A stretch of DNA of 64,000 nucleotides from Bacteroides sp. (GCA_021202275.1 JAJQDI010000005.1:1-64000), one strand, 5' to 3'. Positions 44,935 to 55,105 are shown, counted from the first letter of the stretch. The notes: generated by a model from the letters alone, not told the origin. Program-made: numbers and translations.

Positions 44935-45047
44935 AGATATTTTATTTCACCCGAAGCTGTTGTAAAGAGGATAAACAGTAGGAAAATAGATAAAATATAT
45001 CGTAATAAATAAGTAGCTCTTTATCACTTATTGCATGATACTGTTCC

Positions 45048-45090
45048 GATACCCTGTAGAGACGCATGCCGTGCGTCTCTACAGGGTATC
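45048..45090. repeat. Palindrome of the GACGCAC family
   Basis: GATACCCTGTAGAGACGCAT and its complement form a nearly perfect palindrome of 43 bases, with one base change between the arms (CATGCC/GTGCG). It is like the copy at 19631 and has the same CCCTGT ends. Confidence 0.75.
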
Positions 45091-45245
45091 CCATTCTCTA
45101 TAGATGAAGTGATAGAAATTCATGTGATAAATACACTTGTACATAGTATCCTGTCTCTCTACCGGTTAATTTAGTAGTGTATATAGAATTAATTATGAAT
45201 ACTTAATAATAAGCGGCAGTAGAAGAAAAGACCAGAAAATATATG

Positions 45246-45280
45246 ATAAAAAGAAGGTATCCCGTGACGGAATACCTTCT
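45246..45280 (-). terminator. Rho-independent terminator of frdCAB
   Basis: On the minus strand AGAAGGTAT pairs with ATACCTTCT around an 11-base loop and is followed by TTTTT. It lies 34 bases after the frdB stop codon. Confidence 0.75.
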
Positions 45281-45313
45281 TATGTAAAGTGCTGAAAAAA
45301 TCAATCAAAAAAA

Positions 45314-46069
45314 TCAGTCTTTCAGTTTGGCCCAGATGAAGTCACGGTTCAACTTGGCAATATGGCTGATAGAGATATTTTTCGGACATTCGGCTTCACA
45401 GGCGCGGGTGTTGGTACAGTTACCAAAGCCCAGCTCATCCATCTTGGAAAGCATGGCTTTCGCGCGGCGTGAAGCTTCTACTTTTCCCTGGGGCAGGCGG
45501 TTGAGCTGACTTACCTTGGCAGATACGAACAGCATGGCCGAACCATTCTTGCAGGCGGCTACACAGGCACCACATCCTACACAGGAAGCTGCATCCATAG
45601 CTACGTCTGCTACTTCTTTGGGGATCAGTATGGCGTTGGCATCCTGGGGAGCACCGGTATTGACACTAACATACCCTCCGGCCTGGATGATCTTGTCGAA
45701 CGCGTTGCGGTCTACCATCAGGTCGCGGATCACCGGGAAGCCGGCCGAACGCCAGGGCTCTACAGTGATCGTCTCACCGTCTTTGAAACGGCGCATATAG
45801 ATCTGACAGGTAGTAGCTCCGGTGGCTGGTCCGTGCGGGTGTCCGTTGATATAGAGTGAACACATTCCACAGATCCCTTCGCGGCAATCGTGATCGAATA
45901 CGATCGGCTCTTTGCCTTCGCTCACTAATTGTTCATTGAGGATATCCAGCATTTCCAGGAAGGAAGTGTCGCCGGAGATATCTTTCATCGGATAGGATTC
46001 AAAGGCACCTTTTGCTCTCGGGCCTTTCTGACGCCACACTTTAAGTGTAAATGATATATTTTTTTCCAT
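45314..46069 (-). CDS. frdB: Fumarate reductase/succinate dehydrogenase iron-sulfur subunit
   Basis: This is the electron-transfer subunit of 251 residues. The 2Fe-2S site is C62, C67, C70 and C88 ([10 protein letters not shown]). The 4Fe-4S cluster uses C163, C166, C169 (CVGCGAC) and the third cluster involves C173, C218, C224 and C228 (CEAECPKN). It links the flavoprotein to the membrane subunit. It is the last gene of frdCAB, 13 bases after frdA. In anaerobic Bacteroidales the complex mainly reduces fumarate to succinate. Confidence 0.96.
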   Translation of the reverse strand: MEKNISFTLKVWRQKGPRAKGAFESYPMKDISGDTSFLEMLDILNEQLVSEGKEPIVFDHDCREGICGMCSLYINGHPHGPATGATTCQIYMRRFKDGETITVEPWRSAGFPVIRDLMVDRNAFDKIIQAGGYVSVNTGAPQDANAILIPKEVADVAMDAASCVGCGACVAACKNGSAMLFVSAKVSQLNRLPQGKVEASRRAKAMLSKMDELGFGNCTNTRACEAECPKNISISHIAKLNRDFIWAKLKD

Positions 46070-46082
46070 TGTGTACTGTTTT

Positions 46083-48026
46083 TTAATCCTTGTAATTACG
46101 TGTCTGAACCTTCACGAACTGATAATTCAGATCTTCCTTAATGAGTTCCGGTTGTTTGTTCTCGCCGGTATATTTCCAGCAAGCTACATAAGAGAAGTTT
46201 GCGTCATCACGCAATGCTTCCCCTTCTGGTGTCTGATACTCTTCACGGAAGTGTCCGCCACATGACTCGTCGCGGTTGAGTGCGTCGAGAGCCATCAGTT
46301 TACCTACTTCGATAAAGTCGATCAGACGAAGGGCTTTTTCCAGTTCAATGTTCAGATCATCTATCTCACCGGGGATAAATACATTTTTCCAGAAATCTTT
46401 CTCTACCTCTTCGATCTCTTTAAGTGCTTTCTGAAGTGATTCTTTGGTACGGGCCATACCTACGAAATCCCACATGATGTGGCCCAGTTTTTTGTGGATA
46501 GAATCTACAGAGTACTTTCCGCCTACGGCTTTGATCCGTTTCATTTTCTCCAATACATCCTTTTCCGCTTTTACGAATTCGGGCAGGTCGGTAGAGAAAC
46601 GGGGTACCTGGATCTGATCGGCTAAGTAGTTCTGGATGGTGTAAGGCAGTACGAAGTATCCGTCGGCCAGACCCTGCATCAGGGCAGATGCTCCCAGGCG
46701 GTTGGCACCGTGGTCGGAGAAGTTGGCTTCGCCGATGGCAAACAGTCCCGGGATAGAGGTCATCAGTTCGTAGTCTACCCAGATTCCTCCCATGGTGTAG
46801 TGGATGGCCGGATAGATCATCATCGGTACTTTGTACGGATCTTCGTCTGTGATCTCTTCGTACATATCGAAGAGGTTTCCGTAGCGATCGCGTACCACAT
46901 CTTCACCCAGACGTTCGATAGCGTATTTGAAATCGAGGAATACGGCCAGACCTGTGTTGTTGACACCGAAACCGGCATCGCAACGTTCTTTGGCGGCACG
47001 CGAAGCAACGTCGCGCGGTACCAGGTTACCGAAGGCCGGATAGCGACGTTCCAGGTAGAAGTCACGATCTTCATCGGGGATGTCATTGGGCTTTTTCGTT
47101 CCTGTCTGCAGGGCTTTAGCATCTTCTATCTTTTTGGGAACCCAGATGCGTCCGTCGTTACGCAACGATTCGGACATCAGCGTCAGTTTCGATTGCTGTT
47201 CGCCATGTACCGGCACACAGGTCGGGTGGATCTGTGCGAAACAGGGATTGGCGAAATAGGCTCCTTTGCGGTAGCACTGGATAGCCGCAGATCCGTTGGA
47301 TCCCATGGCGTTGGTAGAGAGGAAGAATGCGTTTCCGTATCCTCCGGTACCGATGACTACGGCATGTGCAGAGAATCTTTCCAGCTGACCGGTTACTAAG
47401 TTGCGGGCGATGATCCCACGGGCGCGTCCGTCGATGATCACCAGGTCCAGCATTTCGTACCGGGTATACAACTTTACGTTTCCTTTCTGTACCTGGCGGC
47501 TCAGTGCGGAGTAAGCTCCCAGAAGCAGCTGCTGTCCGGTCTGGCCACGGGCATAGAACGTACGGGATACCTGCGCACCCCCGAACGAACGGTTGTCTAA
47601 TGTACCACCGTAGTCACGGGCAAACGGTACTCCCTGTGCCACACACTGGTCGATGATGGCGTTGGCCACTTCGGCCAGGCGGTATACATTGGCTTCGCGG
47701 GCGCGGTAGTCGCCCCCTTTGATCGTATCGTAGAAAAGACGGTATACAGAGTCACCGTCGTTCTGGTAATTCTTTGCTGCGTTGATCCCTCCCTGTGCTG
47801 CAATGGAGTGCGCGCGCCGGGGGGAGTCCTGGATACAGAAGTTAAACACTTTGAATCCCATCTCACCTAAAGAGGCGGCTGCGGAAGCTCCGGCCAGACC
47901 GGTACCTACCACGATCACATCCAGACGGCGTTTGTTGGCCGGGTTAACAAGTTTCTGATGAGCTTTATAATTGGTCCATTTTTCGGCTAAAGCGCCTTCA
48001 GGAATCTTTGAATCTATCTTAGTCAT
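46083..48026 (-). CDS. frdA: Fumarate reductase/succinate dehydrogenase flavoprotein subunit
   Basis: This 647-residue FAD protein has an N-terminal dinucleotide-binding motif [12 protein letters not shown], and [13 protein letters not shown] holds the histidine expected to bind FAD covalently. The capping and catalytic regions are also present. The longer form (about 645 residues) is that of B-type enzymes in Bacteroidetes and epsilon-proteobacteria. It catalyses fumarate reduction or succinate oxidation facing the cytoplasm. The gene lies between frdC and frdB. Confidence 0.96.
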   Translation of the reverse strand: MTKIDSKIPEGALAEKWTNYKAHQKLVNPANKRRLDVIVVGTGLAGASAAASLGEMGFKVFNFCIQDSPRRAHSIAAQGGINAAKNYQNDGDSVYRLFYDTIKGGDYRAREANVYRLAEVANAIIDQCVAQGVPFARDYGGTLDNRSFGGAQVSRTFYARGQTGQQLLLGAYSALSRQVQKGNVKLYTRYEMLDLVIIDGRARGIIARNLVTGQLERFSAHAVVIGTGGYGNAFFLSTNAMGSNGSAAIQCYRKGAYFANPCFAQIHPTCVPVHGEQQSKLTLMSESLRNDGRIWVPKKIEDAKALQTGTKKPNDIPDEDRDFYLERRYPAFGNLVPRDVASRAAKERCDAGFGVNNTGLAVFLDFKYAIERLGEDVVRDRYGNLFDMYEEITDEDPYKVPMMIYPAIHYTMGGIWVDYELMTSIPGLFAIGEANFSDHGANRLGASALMQGLADGYFVLPYTIQNYLADQIQVPRFSTDLPEFVKAEKDVLEKMKRIKAVGGKYSVDSIHKKLGHIMWDFVGMARTKESLQKALKEIEEVEKDFWKNVFIPGEIDDLNIELEKALRLIDFIEVGKLMALDALNRDESCGGHFREEYQTPEGEALRDDANFSYVACWKYTGENKQPELIKEDLNYQFVKVQTRNYKD

Positions 48027-48059
48027 AATCTTTTCTGTTTTAAGATTTTAAATTGGAGA

Positions 48060-48749
48060 TCAGCAGCCGCATAGCGATTTCACAAAGAATATGATCACCA
48101 CTGAGGCAAAACCCAGTACGATAATGGTGGAGTAGACATAGGAAATCACTCTCCACCGCTCGAACCAGATCTTGTTGTTCCAGCCAATCGTGTGGAGCGC
48201 GCTCCAGAAACCGTGAGTCAGGTGGAACCACAAGGCTGCCAGCCACACCAGATAAAGAACAACAAATACGGGGTTGCTGAATGTCAGCCGGATGAAGGCG
48301 CTTCCGTCGTGTGGAGAAATTCCTCCGTTGGAAGCAGCATCATGAATACCCATCAGTTCGGCAAACTGCATCTTGAACCAGAAATTGTAGAAGTGCAGGA
48401 TAAGACCCAGGATCACAATGATACCCAGAACCAACATGTTCTGTGAGGCCCATTCTACTTTTTTAGGCTTTTCCACAACGGCATACCGTTCGCTTCCACG
48501 CGCTTTGCGGTTCTGCAACGTGAGCCAGAAAGCGTAAACAATGTGGATCACGAAAAGTGCTCCTAATCCCATCGTGGCGACAAGGGCATACCAGTTGGCT
48601 CCGAGAAGTTCACAAATCAAATTGTATGCTTCTGCCGAAACGATAGCCACAAGGTTCATCGCCATGTGAAATGTCAGAAAGAGGATAAGGGCGAGTCCCG
48701 TAACACTCATGACCACTTTCCTTCCTACAGATGAATTAATTAACCACAT
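48060..48749 (-). CDS. frdC: Fumarate reductase cytochrome b subunit (B-type)
   Basis: This 229-residue membrane subunit has five hydrophobic helices and several histidines within them that can bind two b-type haems, as in Wolinella and Bacillus. There is a single membrane subunit, with no separate D protein. It couples the soluble subunits to menaquinol. It is the first gene of the operon and has a good promoter at 48820-48850. Confidence 0.93.
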   Translation of the reverse strand: MWLINSSVGRKVVMSVTGLALILFLTFHMAMNLVAIVSAEAYNLICELLGANWYALVATMGLGALFVIHIVYAFWLTLQNRKARGSERYAVVEKPKKVEWASQNMLVLGIIVILGLILHFYNFWFKMQFAELMGIHDAASNGGISPHDGSAFIRLTFSNPVFVVLYLVWLAALWFHLTHGFWSALHTIGWNNKIWFERWRVISYVYSTIIVLGFASVVIIFFVKSLCGC

Positions 48750-48819
48750 AAATGATTGATTTTTAAATTATTTAATTGTTAGAATTTTATGCGTAGCCTG
48801 TGCAAATTCTTAATGGTCG

Positions 48820-48850
48820 CAAAATTACGTGAAATAGACCGATTAAGCAA
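48820..48850 (-). promoter_or_regulatory. Promoter of frdCAB
   Basis: On the minus strand TAATTTTG (48827-48820) fits the TAnnTTTG -7 box, and TTGC (about 48850) lies 20 bases upstream as the -33 box. The leader is about 60 bases. This is one of the few promoters in the window with both elements. Nothing further can be supported in 48851-49240. Confidence 0.65.
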
Positions 48851-49324
48851 GGGATTAAAGAATTATTTCTTTAATTACAGGCAGAGTAGAAAAGTAAATT
48901 GTGCCGGGAAGAAAGAGCGATCCGGGAAAAAGAAGAATAGCAGGATTTGTCCCAGGAAGGAACCAGTTCTTTTCTGGTATCTTTTATCGGGTAAGAGCTG
49001 ATTTATGGGTCCCGTTCTTCTGCTGAACCTTACTTTTTTATAGCTGGTTCTACCGGTAAATAGGTACAAATTACTTTAGTATGGATTTATTATGAATGTA
49101 CGGAGGGCTTGTGCGGATGAAAAAAAGCAACCTAAAGTTTGAGATACAGCAGGGTATAACTTTTTTATGATCTTTATTTATTTCTGAAAAAGTGGATAAA
49201 TATTTATGTTGTAAAGAATGTTTTTCCTTAATTTGTAAATAAAATTAATTAAGTAAGTTAATTCTGGTGTCTTTCCTTATTTTCCGGATTAATTTGCTAT
49301 CAAACCAACTTATAAAACAATGAA

Positions 49325-50119
49325 ATGATGAAATTACTGAAAGGAAAGTCTGTTATTATTACAGGAGCTGCAAGAGGCCTTGGTTTTGCGGCGTCACGGG
49401 AATGTCTGGCATGCGGTGCTTACCTGGCAATGGTCGATTTTAACGGAGAGGGGCTTACCCATGCTGTGGAAGAATTGAAAAAGGAGTTTCCCGAGGCAAA
49501 GATCTTACCCATTATTGCAGATGTATCCAATGAACAGGAAGTAAAAGGGTATGTAGATAAGGTTGTGGAAGTGTATGGGCGTATTGACGGATTCTATAAT
49601 AATGCAGGAATTGAAGGGAAATTGACCCCTTTTCATGAGTATGATGTGGAGCTATTTAAAAAAGTGTTGGATATCAATGTAATGGGTGTGGTATATGGAT
49701 TGCGCCATGTGCTTCCGGTAATGAAGGAGCAGGGATATGGACGTGTGGTGAATGTTTCTTCTGTGGGTGGAATAAGGGCTACTGTACAACATTCGGCATA
49801 TGTAGCATCCAAACATGCGGTAGCCGGAGTTACCAAGAGCGCAGCATTGGAATATGGAAAGTTTGGCGTGGTAGTGAACGCGGTTGCTCCGGGATTGATA
49901 AAAACCAAGATGGCGGAAGAGGCACTATGGATGATGAATCCGGAAAACCCGGATGCCGCTGAGAAATTATTCTGCGATCGTAACCCTGTGGGACGGCTCG
50001 GGAAACCGGAAGAGATAGCTGCTGTAGTAGTCTTCCTGTTAGGTGAAAAGTGCAGTTATCTCAACGGACATGTATTGGTTGTGGATGGGGGAGAAAGCAA
50101 CGTTTTTGGTCCTATTTAA
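49325..50119 (+). CDS. Classical short-chain dehydrogenase
   Basis: This 264-residue SDR has TGAARGLG (13-20), NNAG, SS in NVSSVGG and YVASK. It will use NAD(P)H to reduce or oxidise an unknown hydroxyl or keto group in the cytoplasm. The closing VVDGG and the substrate loop do not tell which. Bases around 49238 (TTAATTTG) may serve as a -7 box. It stands alone and ends in the terminator at 50168. Confidence 0.85.
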   Translation: MMKLLKGKSVIITGAARGLGFAASRECLACGAYLAMVDFNGEGLTHAVEELKKEFPEAKILPIIADVSNEQEVKGYVDKVVEVYGRIDGFYNNAGIEGKLTPFHEYDVELFKKVLDINVMGVVYGLRHVLPVMKEQGYGRVVNVSSVGGIRATVQHSAYVASKHAVAGVTKSAALEYGKFGVVVNAVAPGLIKTKMAEEALWMMNPENPDAAEKLFCDRNPVGRLGKPEEIAAVVVFLLGEKCSYLNGHVLVVDGGESNVFGPI

Positions 50120-50167
50120 AAAACCTATTCTGTCCATCATTGGGTATACTTAGGATCCATAAGGAAT

Positions 50168-50211
50168 AAAGTTGTGTCAAAAGACTCTGTCTGCTTTTGA
50201 CGCAACTTTTT
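50168..50211 (+). terminator. Rho-independent terminator of the SDR gene
   Basis: AAAGTTGTGTCAAAAG pairs with CTTTTGACGCAACTTT around a 10-base loop and is followed by TT. The A-rich start makes it able to work on the minus strand too, for the AraC gene that converges on it. Confidence 0.8.
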
Positions 50212-50380
50212 CAATATACAGCTACTCTTTTCATAGACTTTCTCAGGAATCGGGTAGACTGATAGGGTTGTCTTTTATAGAAGAAGGGGGTATGTAAAGT
50301 AGACCGGAACAGCCTGTTGCCGTTTACAAAGGAATAATCGCTTTTTTGTAAGGTATTCCCCGGAATGGGTAAAAGAATAA

Positions 50381-51250
50381 TTATTTCTGCAGAACAATCT
50401 TTTCGCCTTTGGCCGCTTTGTTGCGCAGGGCGCGGGGAGAGTCTCCGAAAGAAGATTTGCAGAAGTGAGCGAAATAGGAAAGCGAGTCGAACCCGTAGCG
50501 TGCGCTGATCTCGCTGATGCGCTGTTTGGTATGTTGTAGGTCGTCTAATATGCCTTCTCTCTTTTTGTTGAGTATCCATTCGTACACAGGCTCTCCGTAC
50601 ATATTCTTGAAAAGGCGTCGGAACGTGGTGGTGGTGTACCCTCCTTTGTGTGCGAATTCTTCTACATTTTTGACTTTGTCGTAATTTTGCATCACAAAGT
50701 AATGGAACCCTTGTGTGTAGGTGCTGATGGGATAGAAAAAACTGCTTAATTGGGGCAAGGGATAATAACAGGTCAGGATATAGACCAGCTCCTGGCATTT
50801 GATGTCAATGAATTTGCCACAAGACATTTGTTCGTCTAAATAGGCGCACATGTCCTGCATGAAAGAGTTCAGCCGCGGGATCATGACAAGCGGTGTATAG
50901 GTGAGCGGAGCCTCTGACATTTCCAGGATCTTCTGATAGCGTGCGTCACAGATCTGAGGCAATTCTGTGAACCAATAGGTCATATACTCGACATCGGTCA
51001 GTGCCAGTATCTCGATCTTGGAGCCTATGGCCTGCAGCACAAATTGTCCTTCTTTCAGTGTGGTACCCGGATATTCGTTGCTATTGATCAGCAATTCTCC
51101 TTTCAGCATGAACAACATACAGTTTTGTGTGCACTTCTCTGCCGGAAAGTGTTTACCCTGCGCGTATACATGATGCACCAATACCCCTTCGGAATCTTTG
51201 GGGCATTGAGCACAGTCTGTGTATCTCTTGTAACTGCTATTTTTGATCAT
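50381..51250 (-). CDS. AraC-family transcriptional regulator
   Basis: The regulator has 289 residues from the ATG at 51250. I prefer this start because a -7 box (51288-51281) lies over the start of the longer frame. The N-terminal part (about 1-170) is a cupin-like sensing domain with a Cys-rich beginning (DCAQCP, KCTQNC). The last 100 residues carry two helix-turn-helix units with FRRLFKNMYGEPVYEWILNK and SEISARYGFDSLSYFAHFCK. The ligand and targets are unknown. The PAP2 gene that diverges from it is a candidate target. Confidence 0.85.
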   Translation of the reverse strand: MIKNSSYKRYTDCAQCPKDSEGVLVHHVYAQGKHFPAEKCTQNCMLFMLKGELLINSNEYPGTTLKEGQFVLQAIGSKIEILALTDVEYMTYWFTELPQICDARYQKILEMSEAPLTYTPLVMIPRLNSFMQDMCAYLDEQMSCGKFIDIKCQELVYILTCYYPLPQLSSFFYPISTYTQGFHYFVMQNYDKVKNVEEFAHKGGYTTTTFRRLFKNMYGEPVYEWILNKKREGILDDLQHTKQRISEISARYGFDSLSYFAHFCKSSFGDSPRALRNKAAKGEKIVLQK

Positions 51251-51280
51251 ATCCGGGAAACAGATTTCTCTATTTGCACA

Positions 51281-51288
51281 CAAAGATA
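51281..51288 (-). promoter_or_regulatory. -7 box, AraC-type regulator
   Basis: The minus strand reads TATCTTTG, matching TAnnTTTG, 31 bases before the ATG at 51250. It rules out the TTG start at 51283 as the true start. Confidence 0.55.
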
Positions 51289-51390
51289 CAGGTTTTCAAG
51301 GAAAAATTTCCATCTTTCACATATCTTTGCAGAAAATAGGATACGCCTCAGCATAACTAAAGTAAACTTTATTATGCATGTTGCTGTAGC

Positions 51391-51398
51391 TATTTTTG
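51391..51398 (+). promoter_or_regulatory. -7 box, secreted PAP2 gene
   Basis: TATTTTTG matches TAnnTTTG, with TTTA as a partial -33 box 19 bases upstream. It is 24 bases before the ATG at 51422, which supports that start over upstream ones. Confidence 0.55.
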
Positions 51399-51421
51399 TA
51401 GGAACTTCAAAACTGTCTATC

Positions 51422-52051
51422 ATGCGAAAATCGTTGGCTTTGTTTTTTCTTACGTTCAGTTTTTCAGGTATGTACGCGCAGAACTGGGACATCCATACCC
51501 TTCATAAGATCAATCATGGTCAGAGCCGGTTCGCACGTAACTACAGTGAAACCCTGTCTCATTCTACATTTTACCTGGCGGTGGGAGTACCGGTGGGGAT
51601 GGCGGCGTATGCAGGCGTCACGCGTGACCAATCTCTGCTATCTGATGCGATCTATATAGGTACCAGTGTGGCGGAAGCGGTGGTGATCTCTTGCGCGACG
51701 AAATATATGATAGACCGGGAGAGACCTTATGACAGCTATCCGGATCGGGTGATTGCTTATAGTCATGAGTCTACTCCCTCCTTCCCCTCCGCGCATACGG
51801 CATCGGCTTTTGCATTGGGGACTTCCCTGAGCCTGAAATATCCCAGGTGGTATGTAATTGCTCCTTCGGCTATCTGGGCCTGTTCGGTAGGAATATCCCG
51901 CATGCAGGAAGGTGTACACTATCCGTCGGATGTCATTGCAGGAGCAGTGATCGGGTCGGGGTGCGCGGTGGTGAATCTGTATGTAAACCGCTATCTGAAC
52001 AAGTGGTTGTTTCCGGAGAAGAAACAGACGAAAGGATATACGAGGTATTGA
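51422..52051 (+). CDS. Secreted PAP2-family phosphatase
   Basis: The ATG at 51422 gives 209 residues with a signal peptide MRKSLALFFLTFSFSGMYAQ. The three PAP2 motifs are KYMIDRERP, PSFPSAHT and SRMQEGVHYPSDV, so all catalytic Arg and His residues are present. It should remove phosphate from lipids (lipid A, undecaprenyl or phosphatidylglycerol phosphates) in the periplasm or outer membrane. The substrate is not determined. It diverges from the AraC-family gene. Confidence 0.85.
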   Translation: MRKSLALFFLTFSFSGMYAQNWDIHTLHKINHGQSRFARNYSETLSHSTFYLAVGVPVGMAAYAGVTRDQSLLSDAIYIGTSVAEAVVISCATKYMIDRERPYDSYPDRVIAYSHESTPSFPSAHTASAFALGTSLSLKYPRWYVIAPSAIWACSVGISRMQEGVHYPSDVIAGAVIGSGCAVVNLYVNRYLNKWLFPEKKQTKGYTRY

Positions 52052-52115
52052 TTGGCAACAGGAAAGACTTTCTACGCTGATCTTCCTTCCGCAACCGTAG
52101 CGATGTACACATTTA

Positions 52116-52184
52116 TTTTCTTTTTTTGTTCTTATGCCCTTCTATCTCATATATAGACAAAAGAACATAAGAACAAAAAAGAAA
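52116..52184. terminator. Bidirectional terminator between PAP2 and TlpA-type genes
   Basis: TTTTCTTTTTTTGTTCTTATG pairs with CATAAGAACAAAAAAGAAA, giving an A/T-rich stem with a T-rich arm in both directions. It stands between two converging genes. Confidence 0.65.
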
Positions 52185-52236
52185 GAGAATATCTATACAA
52201 TCAAGTAACTCTACAGAGTGACTTCAGTCGTAAACG

Positions 52237-52316
52237 GTGATTAGCTTTGCTGACCGCCAGGTTGGCTACACCGATCTTCGGTTGAGTTCGTCGACTGTTG
52301 ATTTGTTTGATCGTAA
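52237..52316 (+). repeat. Dispersed 80-bp intergenic repeat, copy C
   Basis: Here GTGATTAGCTTTGCTGACCG, TTGGCTACACCGATCTTCGG and TTGAGTTCGTCGACTGTTG line up with copies A and B. It ends GATCGTAACC six bases from the TlpA-type stop. This is the same position relative to a minus-strand gene as copy A has to znuC. Confidence 0.75.
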
Positions 52317-52322
52317 CCCTTT

Positions 52323-53447
52323 TTAATCTAAGTATTTTTTCAATGCTTCTGTAAGCGCGTCGCCCCGCAGGTTCTTTTCCAGGATCTTTCCTTCCGGGCT
52401 TAACAGATAGTTGGTTGGGATGGAGTTTACCGCGTATTGCTGTGCTACCTCGTTTTTCCAGCCTTGCAGATCTGAGACCTGGTTCCACTCCAGTTTGTCG
52501 TCCTCAATGGCTTTCAGCCAGTTTTCCCGGCTTTCGTCTAAAGAGACGCCCAGTACAGTGAATCCTTTGTCTTTGTAGGCCTGATAAGCAGCTACTACAT
52601 GTGGGTTTTCGGCCCGGCAAGGTCCGCACCAGGAAGCCCAGAAATCAAGCAGTACGTAAGAGCCACGCAAATTGGTGAGGCTGAAAGGATTACCCTCTGC
52701 ATCGGTTTGCGTGAAATCCGGAGCGATCTGGCCCACCGCGATGGATTTCCAGGCATCGATCTTTTTCCGGAACGAATTTCCCAGTACGGAACTCTGTATC
52801 TCCGGTGAGAAGGTCTGGAAGAGTGAATCTGCCTGTTCACCATCCGGATCGTAACCCAGATATTGCTGGTAGAGCCCGTCGAGAACGAACAGAGAATGGT
52901 GAGTAGCTATAAAGTCTTTCATCAGTCCTTTTTCTATGGCCTGTAGAGAATCTATCTGTGCCTGCGCCAGTTCTTCATCTTTCTGGGTGCGTTGGTCTGC
53001 AGGAATGGTTCGGTAGGCTGTGATCACTTCCCGGATGTTGTCATAGATCGGGGTTGTCAATGTTCTCCACTCTTCCCGGTCTGTATAGCCCTGAGAGCCG
53101 GTCACTGTCGCGTTTTTGAGTGAGTCGGTACTCTGTAAGGTGATGGTACCCGGTTCCACATAGATAGTCAGCTGATCCGGATGGTTGCGGGCGTAATTGC
53201 CCGTTCCGTCCCAATCGGTATACAAGAGTGCGCGGAACGGATAAGCATAGGTGTCTGAGAATTGGAACGTACCGTTTACCACGTACGTAGAGTCGGTCAC
53301 TTTTCCGTTCTCTCCTTCATAAGTCAGGTATACCCGTACGGAATCCTGTACCGGGCCAAGCTCTCCTTTGATCACATACTTGTTCGTCTGTTGATTGCAA
53401 CTCAGCAAGCCAGCCAGGATGAATGATGTAAAAATAAGTTTTTTCAT
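52323..53447 (-). CDS. TlpA-like thioredoxin lipoprotein with DUF4369
   Basis: This 374-residue lipoprotein (lipid C17) has an N-terminal DUF4369-like beta domain (about 20-130), a helical middle and a thioredoxin domain (240-374) with WCGPC (C274, C277) and a cis-proline in SIPTN. It should reduce or exchange disulfides in the periplasm. It follows susD by 87 bases, so it belongs to the SusCD transcript. Such thioredoxins are common next to non-glycan SusCD pairs, which suggests a peptide or metal substrate (inference). Confidence 0.88.
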   Translation of the reverse strand: MKKLIFTSFILAGLLSCNQQTNKYVIKGELGPVQDSVRVYLTYEGENGKVTDSTYVVNGTFQFSDTYAYPFRALLYTDWDGTGNYARNHPDQLTIYVEPGTITLQSTDSLKNATVTGSQGYTDREEWRTLTTPIYDNIREVITAYRTIPADQRTQKDEELAQAQIDSLQAIEKGLMKDFIATHHSLFVLDGLYQQYLGYDPDGEQADSLFQTFSPEIQSSVLGNSFRKKIDAWKSIAVGQIAPDFTQTDAEGNPFSLTNLRGSYVLLDFWASWCGPCRAENPHVVAAYQAYKDKGFTVLGVSLDESRENWLKAIEDDKLEWNQVSDLQGWKNEVAQQYAVNSIPTNYLLSPEGKILEKNLRGDALTEALKKYLD

Positions 53448-53534
53448 TGTCTAAACGTTTTTATCTTCAAAGATAGTGAATTTCGGAGTTCTCTGGTTAA
53501 AAAATCCACAGAACTCTGAAATTCCTTTTGCGGT

Positions 53535-55094
53535 TTAATCCTCTTCGTTGTATATACTCAATTTCGGATACTTGCTGTATAGGTTGGTATTTTCGCGCTC
53601 TTCGGTATCTGTAATGCGATACAACAGGTATTTGCTGTTGGCTTCGAACGGACGTCCACCGGGGAAATATACTTGTCGATGTCCTTTCGGATTGCCTTTG
53701 AGGAGATGTTCCACGCCGTTGTCGTCGGTATACAGATAGTCGATCTCGTCGCTGGGATATTCGTTGCGCACAATGGTCTGTTGGTTTCGGATGATATCGA
53801 CCAGGCTGAATCCTTCTCCGAACAATTCTTTTCGTCTTTCTATCCAGATCTCTTCGAGCAGTGCTTCGCCGGAAATGCCAGATAAGGTTTGTGCGCCGCG
53901 GGCGGCTTTTAACTGGTTAAGTACGTTGATCGCGTCCGGATCGTTGAGGCGGGCTTTGGCTTCCGCATTGATCAGGTAGATCTCTGAGGTACGCATCAGG
54001 ACAATATCTGCCAGAAGTCCTTCGCCTTCCCGGAACTTGAATTTGGCGTAACGCATCCATATCTCCACGGCGGTATCTGAAGTGGGGTCGGGAGTGATCG
54101 CGGGATTGGGAGCCCAGTAGATCATGGATTTGCGATAGTCTCCATCGTCAAACAGATCACGGAAGTAGGGATCTGCGTTGAAACTGTAGTAATAACTATC
54201 GGGGGTAGTGGTATCCAGATAGTGGAACTGATAGCTGGGACTGCTTTGTTCGGCTGTCTGGGGATGTCCCCAGATCCATTCCGCATTGCTTATGTCATTG
54301 AATCCGGACCGATACTCGCTTTCACTCATCAGGTAATTGTTCTTTTCCAGCAACTGGCTGGAGTAGGTTCTGGCTTTTTCCCATTGACGCGCGTATAAAG
54401 TAGCCCGTGACAGCAAGCCCAGGAGTACCTCTTCGTCGATCTTATGCTTGGAGGAGCGACTGTAGTTTTGCGGGATAAGTTCCAGGGCTATCTCCAGATC
54501 TTCGATGGCTTGTGCGTATACTTCACTGACACTGGAAGCTGGTTTTCCTTCTGTAGAGGCATCTGAAGGTTCGGTATACACAGGTACACATACTGCATCC
54601 GGATCTTTGTCGATGGCAAAGGAATAGAGCGAAGCAAGGTGCAGGTAGATGAAGCCGCGCAATCCATAGGCCTGGGCTTTGATGCGCCGGCGGTCTTCGT
54701 CAGTGCCTTCCGCTTCGTCAATATAGGCGATCACTCCGTTCACATTGTTGATGGTACTGTAGGCCAGTGACCAGCTCAGGCTGTTGGTCCCTCCTTTGCC
54801 GTATATGGCTGTAAAGACATAATGGTCTCTGAAGCCGTAATTCGTATTGACAGCCACATCCATTCCCATGGCGTCATTGGCACGGAGAGTGGCTCCGAAT
54901 CCGGGGTTCGCATAGGAGTTCCAGGTTTCCAGCAGATACCTCCAGGTGCCGTTCAGGACTTTGTCTCCTCCTTCGGTGGTGCTGAATACGGAGTCGGCAT
55001 CTAAAGAGGTGGTCGGACGGGTGGTCAGATCGCAGGCGGCAAGTATTATCAGACTGAAAGCCGCTGCGTATATGGAATGAAATATCTTTTTCAT
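53535..55094 (-). CDS. SusD/RagB-family outer-membrane lipoprotein
   Basis: I place the start at the ATG at 55094, because the frame before it lies inside the coding sequence of the SusC gene. The protein then has 519 residues and a lipoprotein signal ending LAAC (C21). The mature part has the tetratricopeptide-type helices of SusD (YGLRGFIYLHLASLY, the DIRNQQ..VRNEYP region). It binds substrate at the cell surface and closes over the SusC barrel. The gene is 11 bases downstream of susC. Confidence 0.92.
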   Translation of the reverse strand: MKKIFHSIYAAAFSLIILAACDLTTRPTTSLDADSVFSTTEGGDKVLNGTWRYLLETWNSYANPGFGATLRANDAMGMDVAVNTNYGFRDHYVFTAIYGKGGTNSLSWSLAYSTINNVNGVIAYIDEAEGTDEDRRRIKAQAYGLRGFIYLHLASLYSFAIDKDPDAVCVPVYTEPSDASTEGKPASSVSEVYAQAIEDLEIALELIPQNYSRSSKHKIDEEVLLGLLSRATLYARQWEKARTYSSQLLEKNNYLMSESEYRSGFNDISNAEWIWGHPQTAEQSSPSYQFHYLDTTTPDSYYYSFNADPYFRDLFDDGDYRKSMIYWAPNPAITPDPTSDTAVEIWMRYAKFKFREGEGLLADIVLMRTSEIYLINAEAKARLNDPDAINVLNQLKAARGAQTLSGISGEALLEEIWIERRKELFGEGFSLVDIIRNQQTIVRNEYPSDEIDYLYTDDNGVEHLLKGNPKGHRQVYFPGGRPFEANSKYLLYRITDTEERENTNLYSKYPKLSIYNEED

Positions 55095-55105
55095 GAGTGT
55101 ACGTA

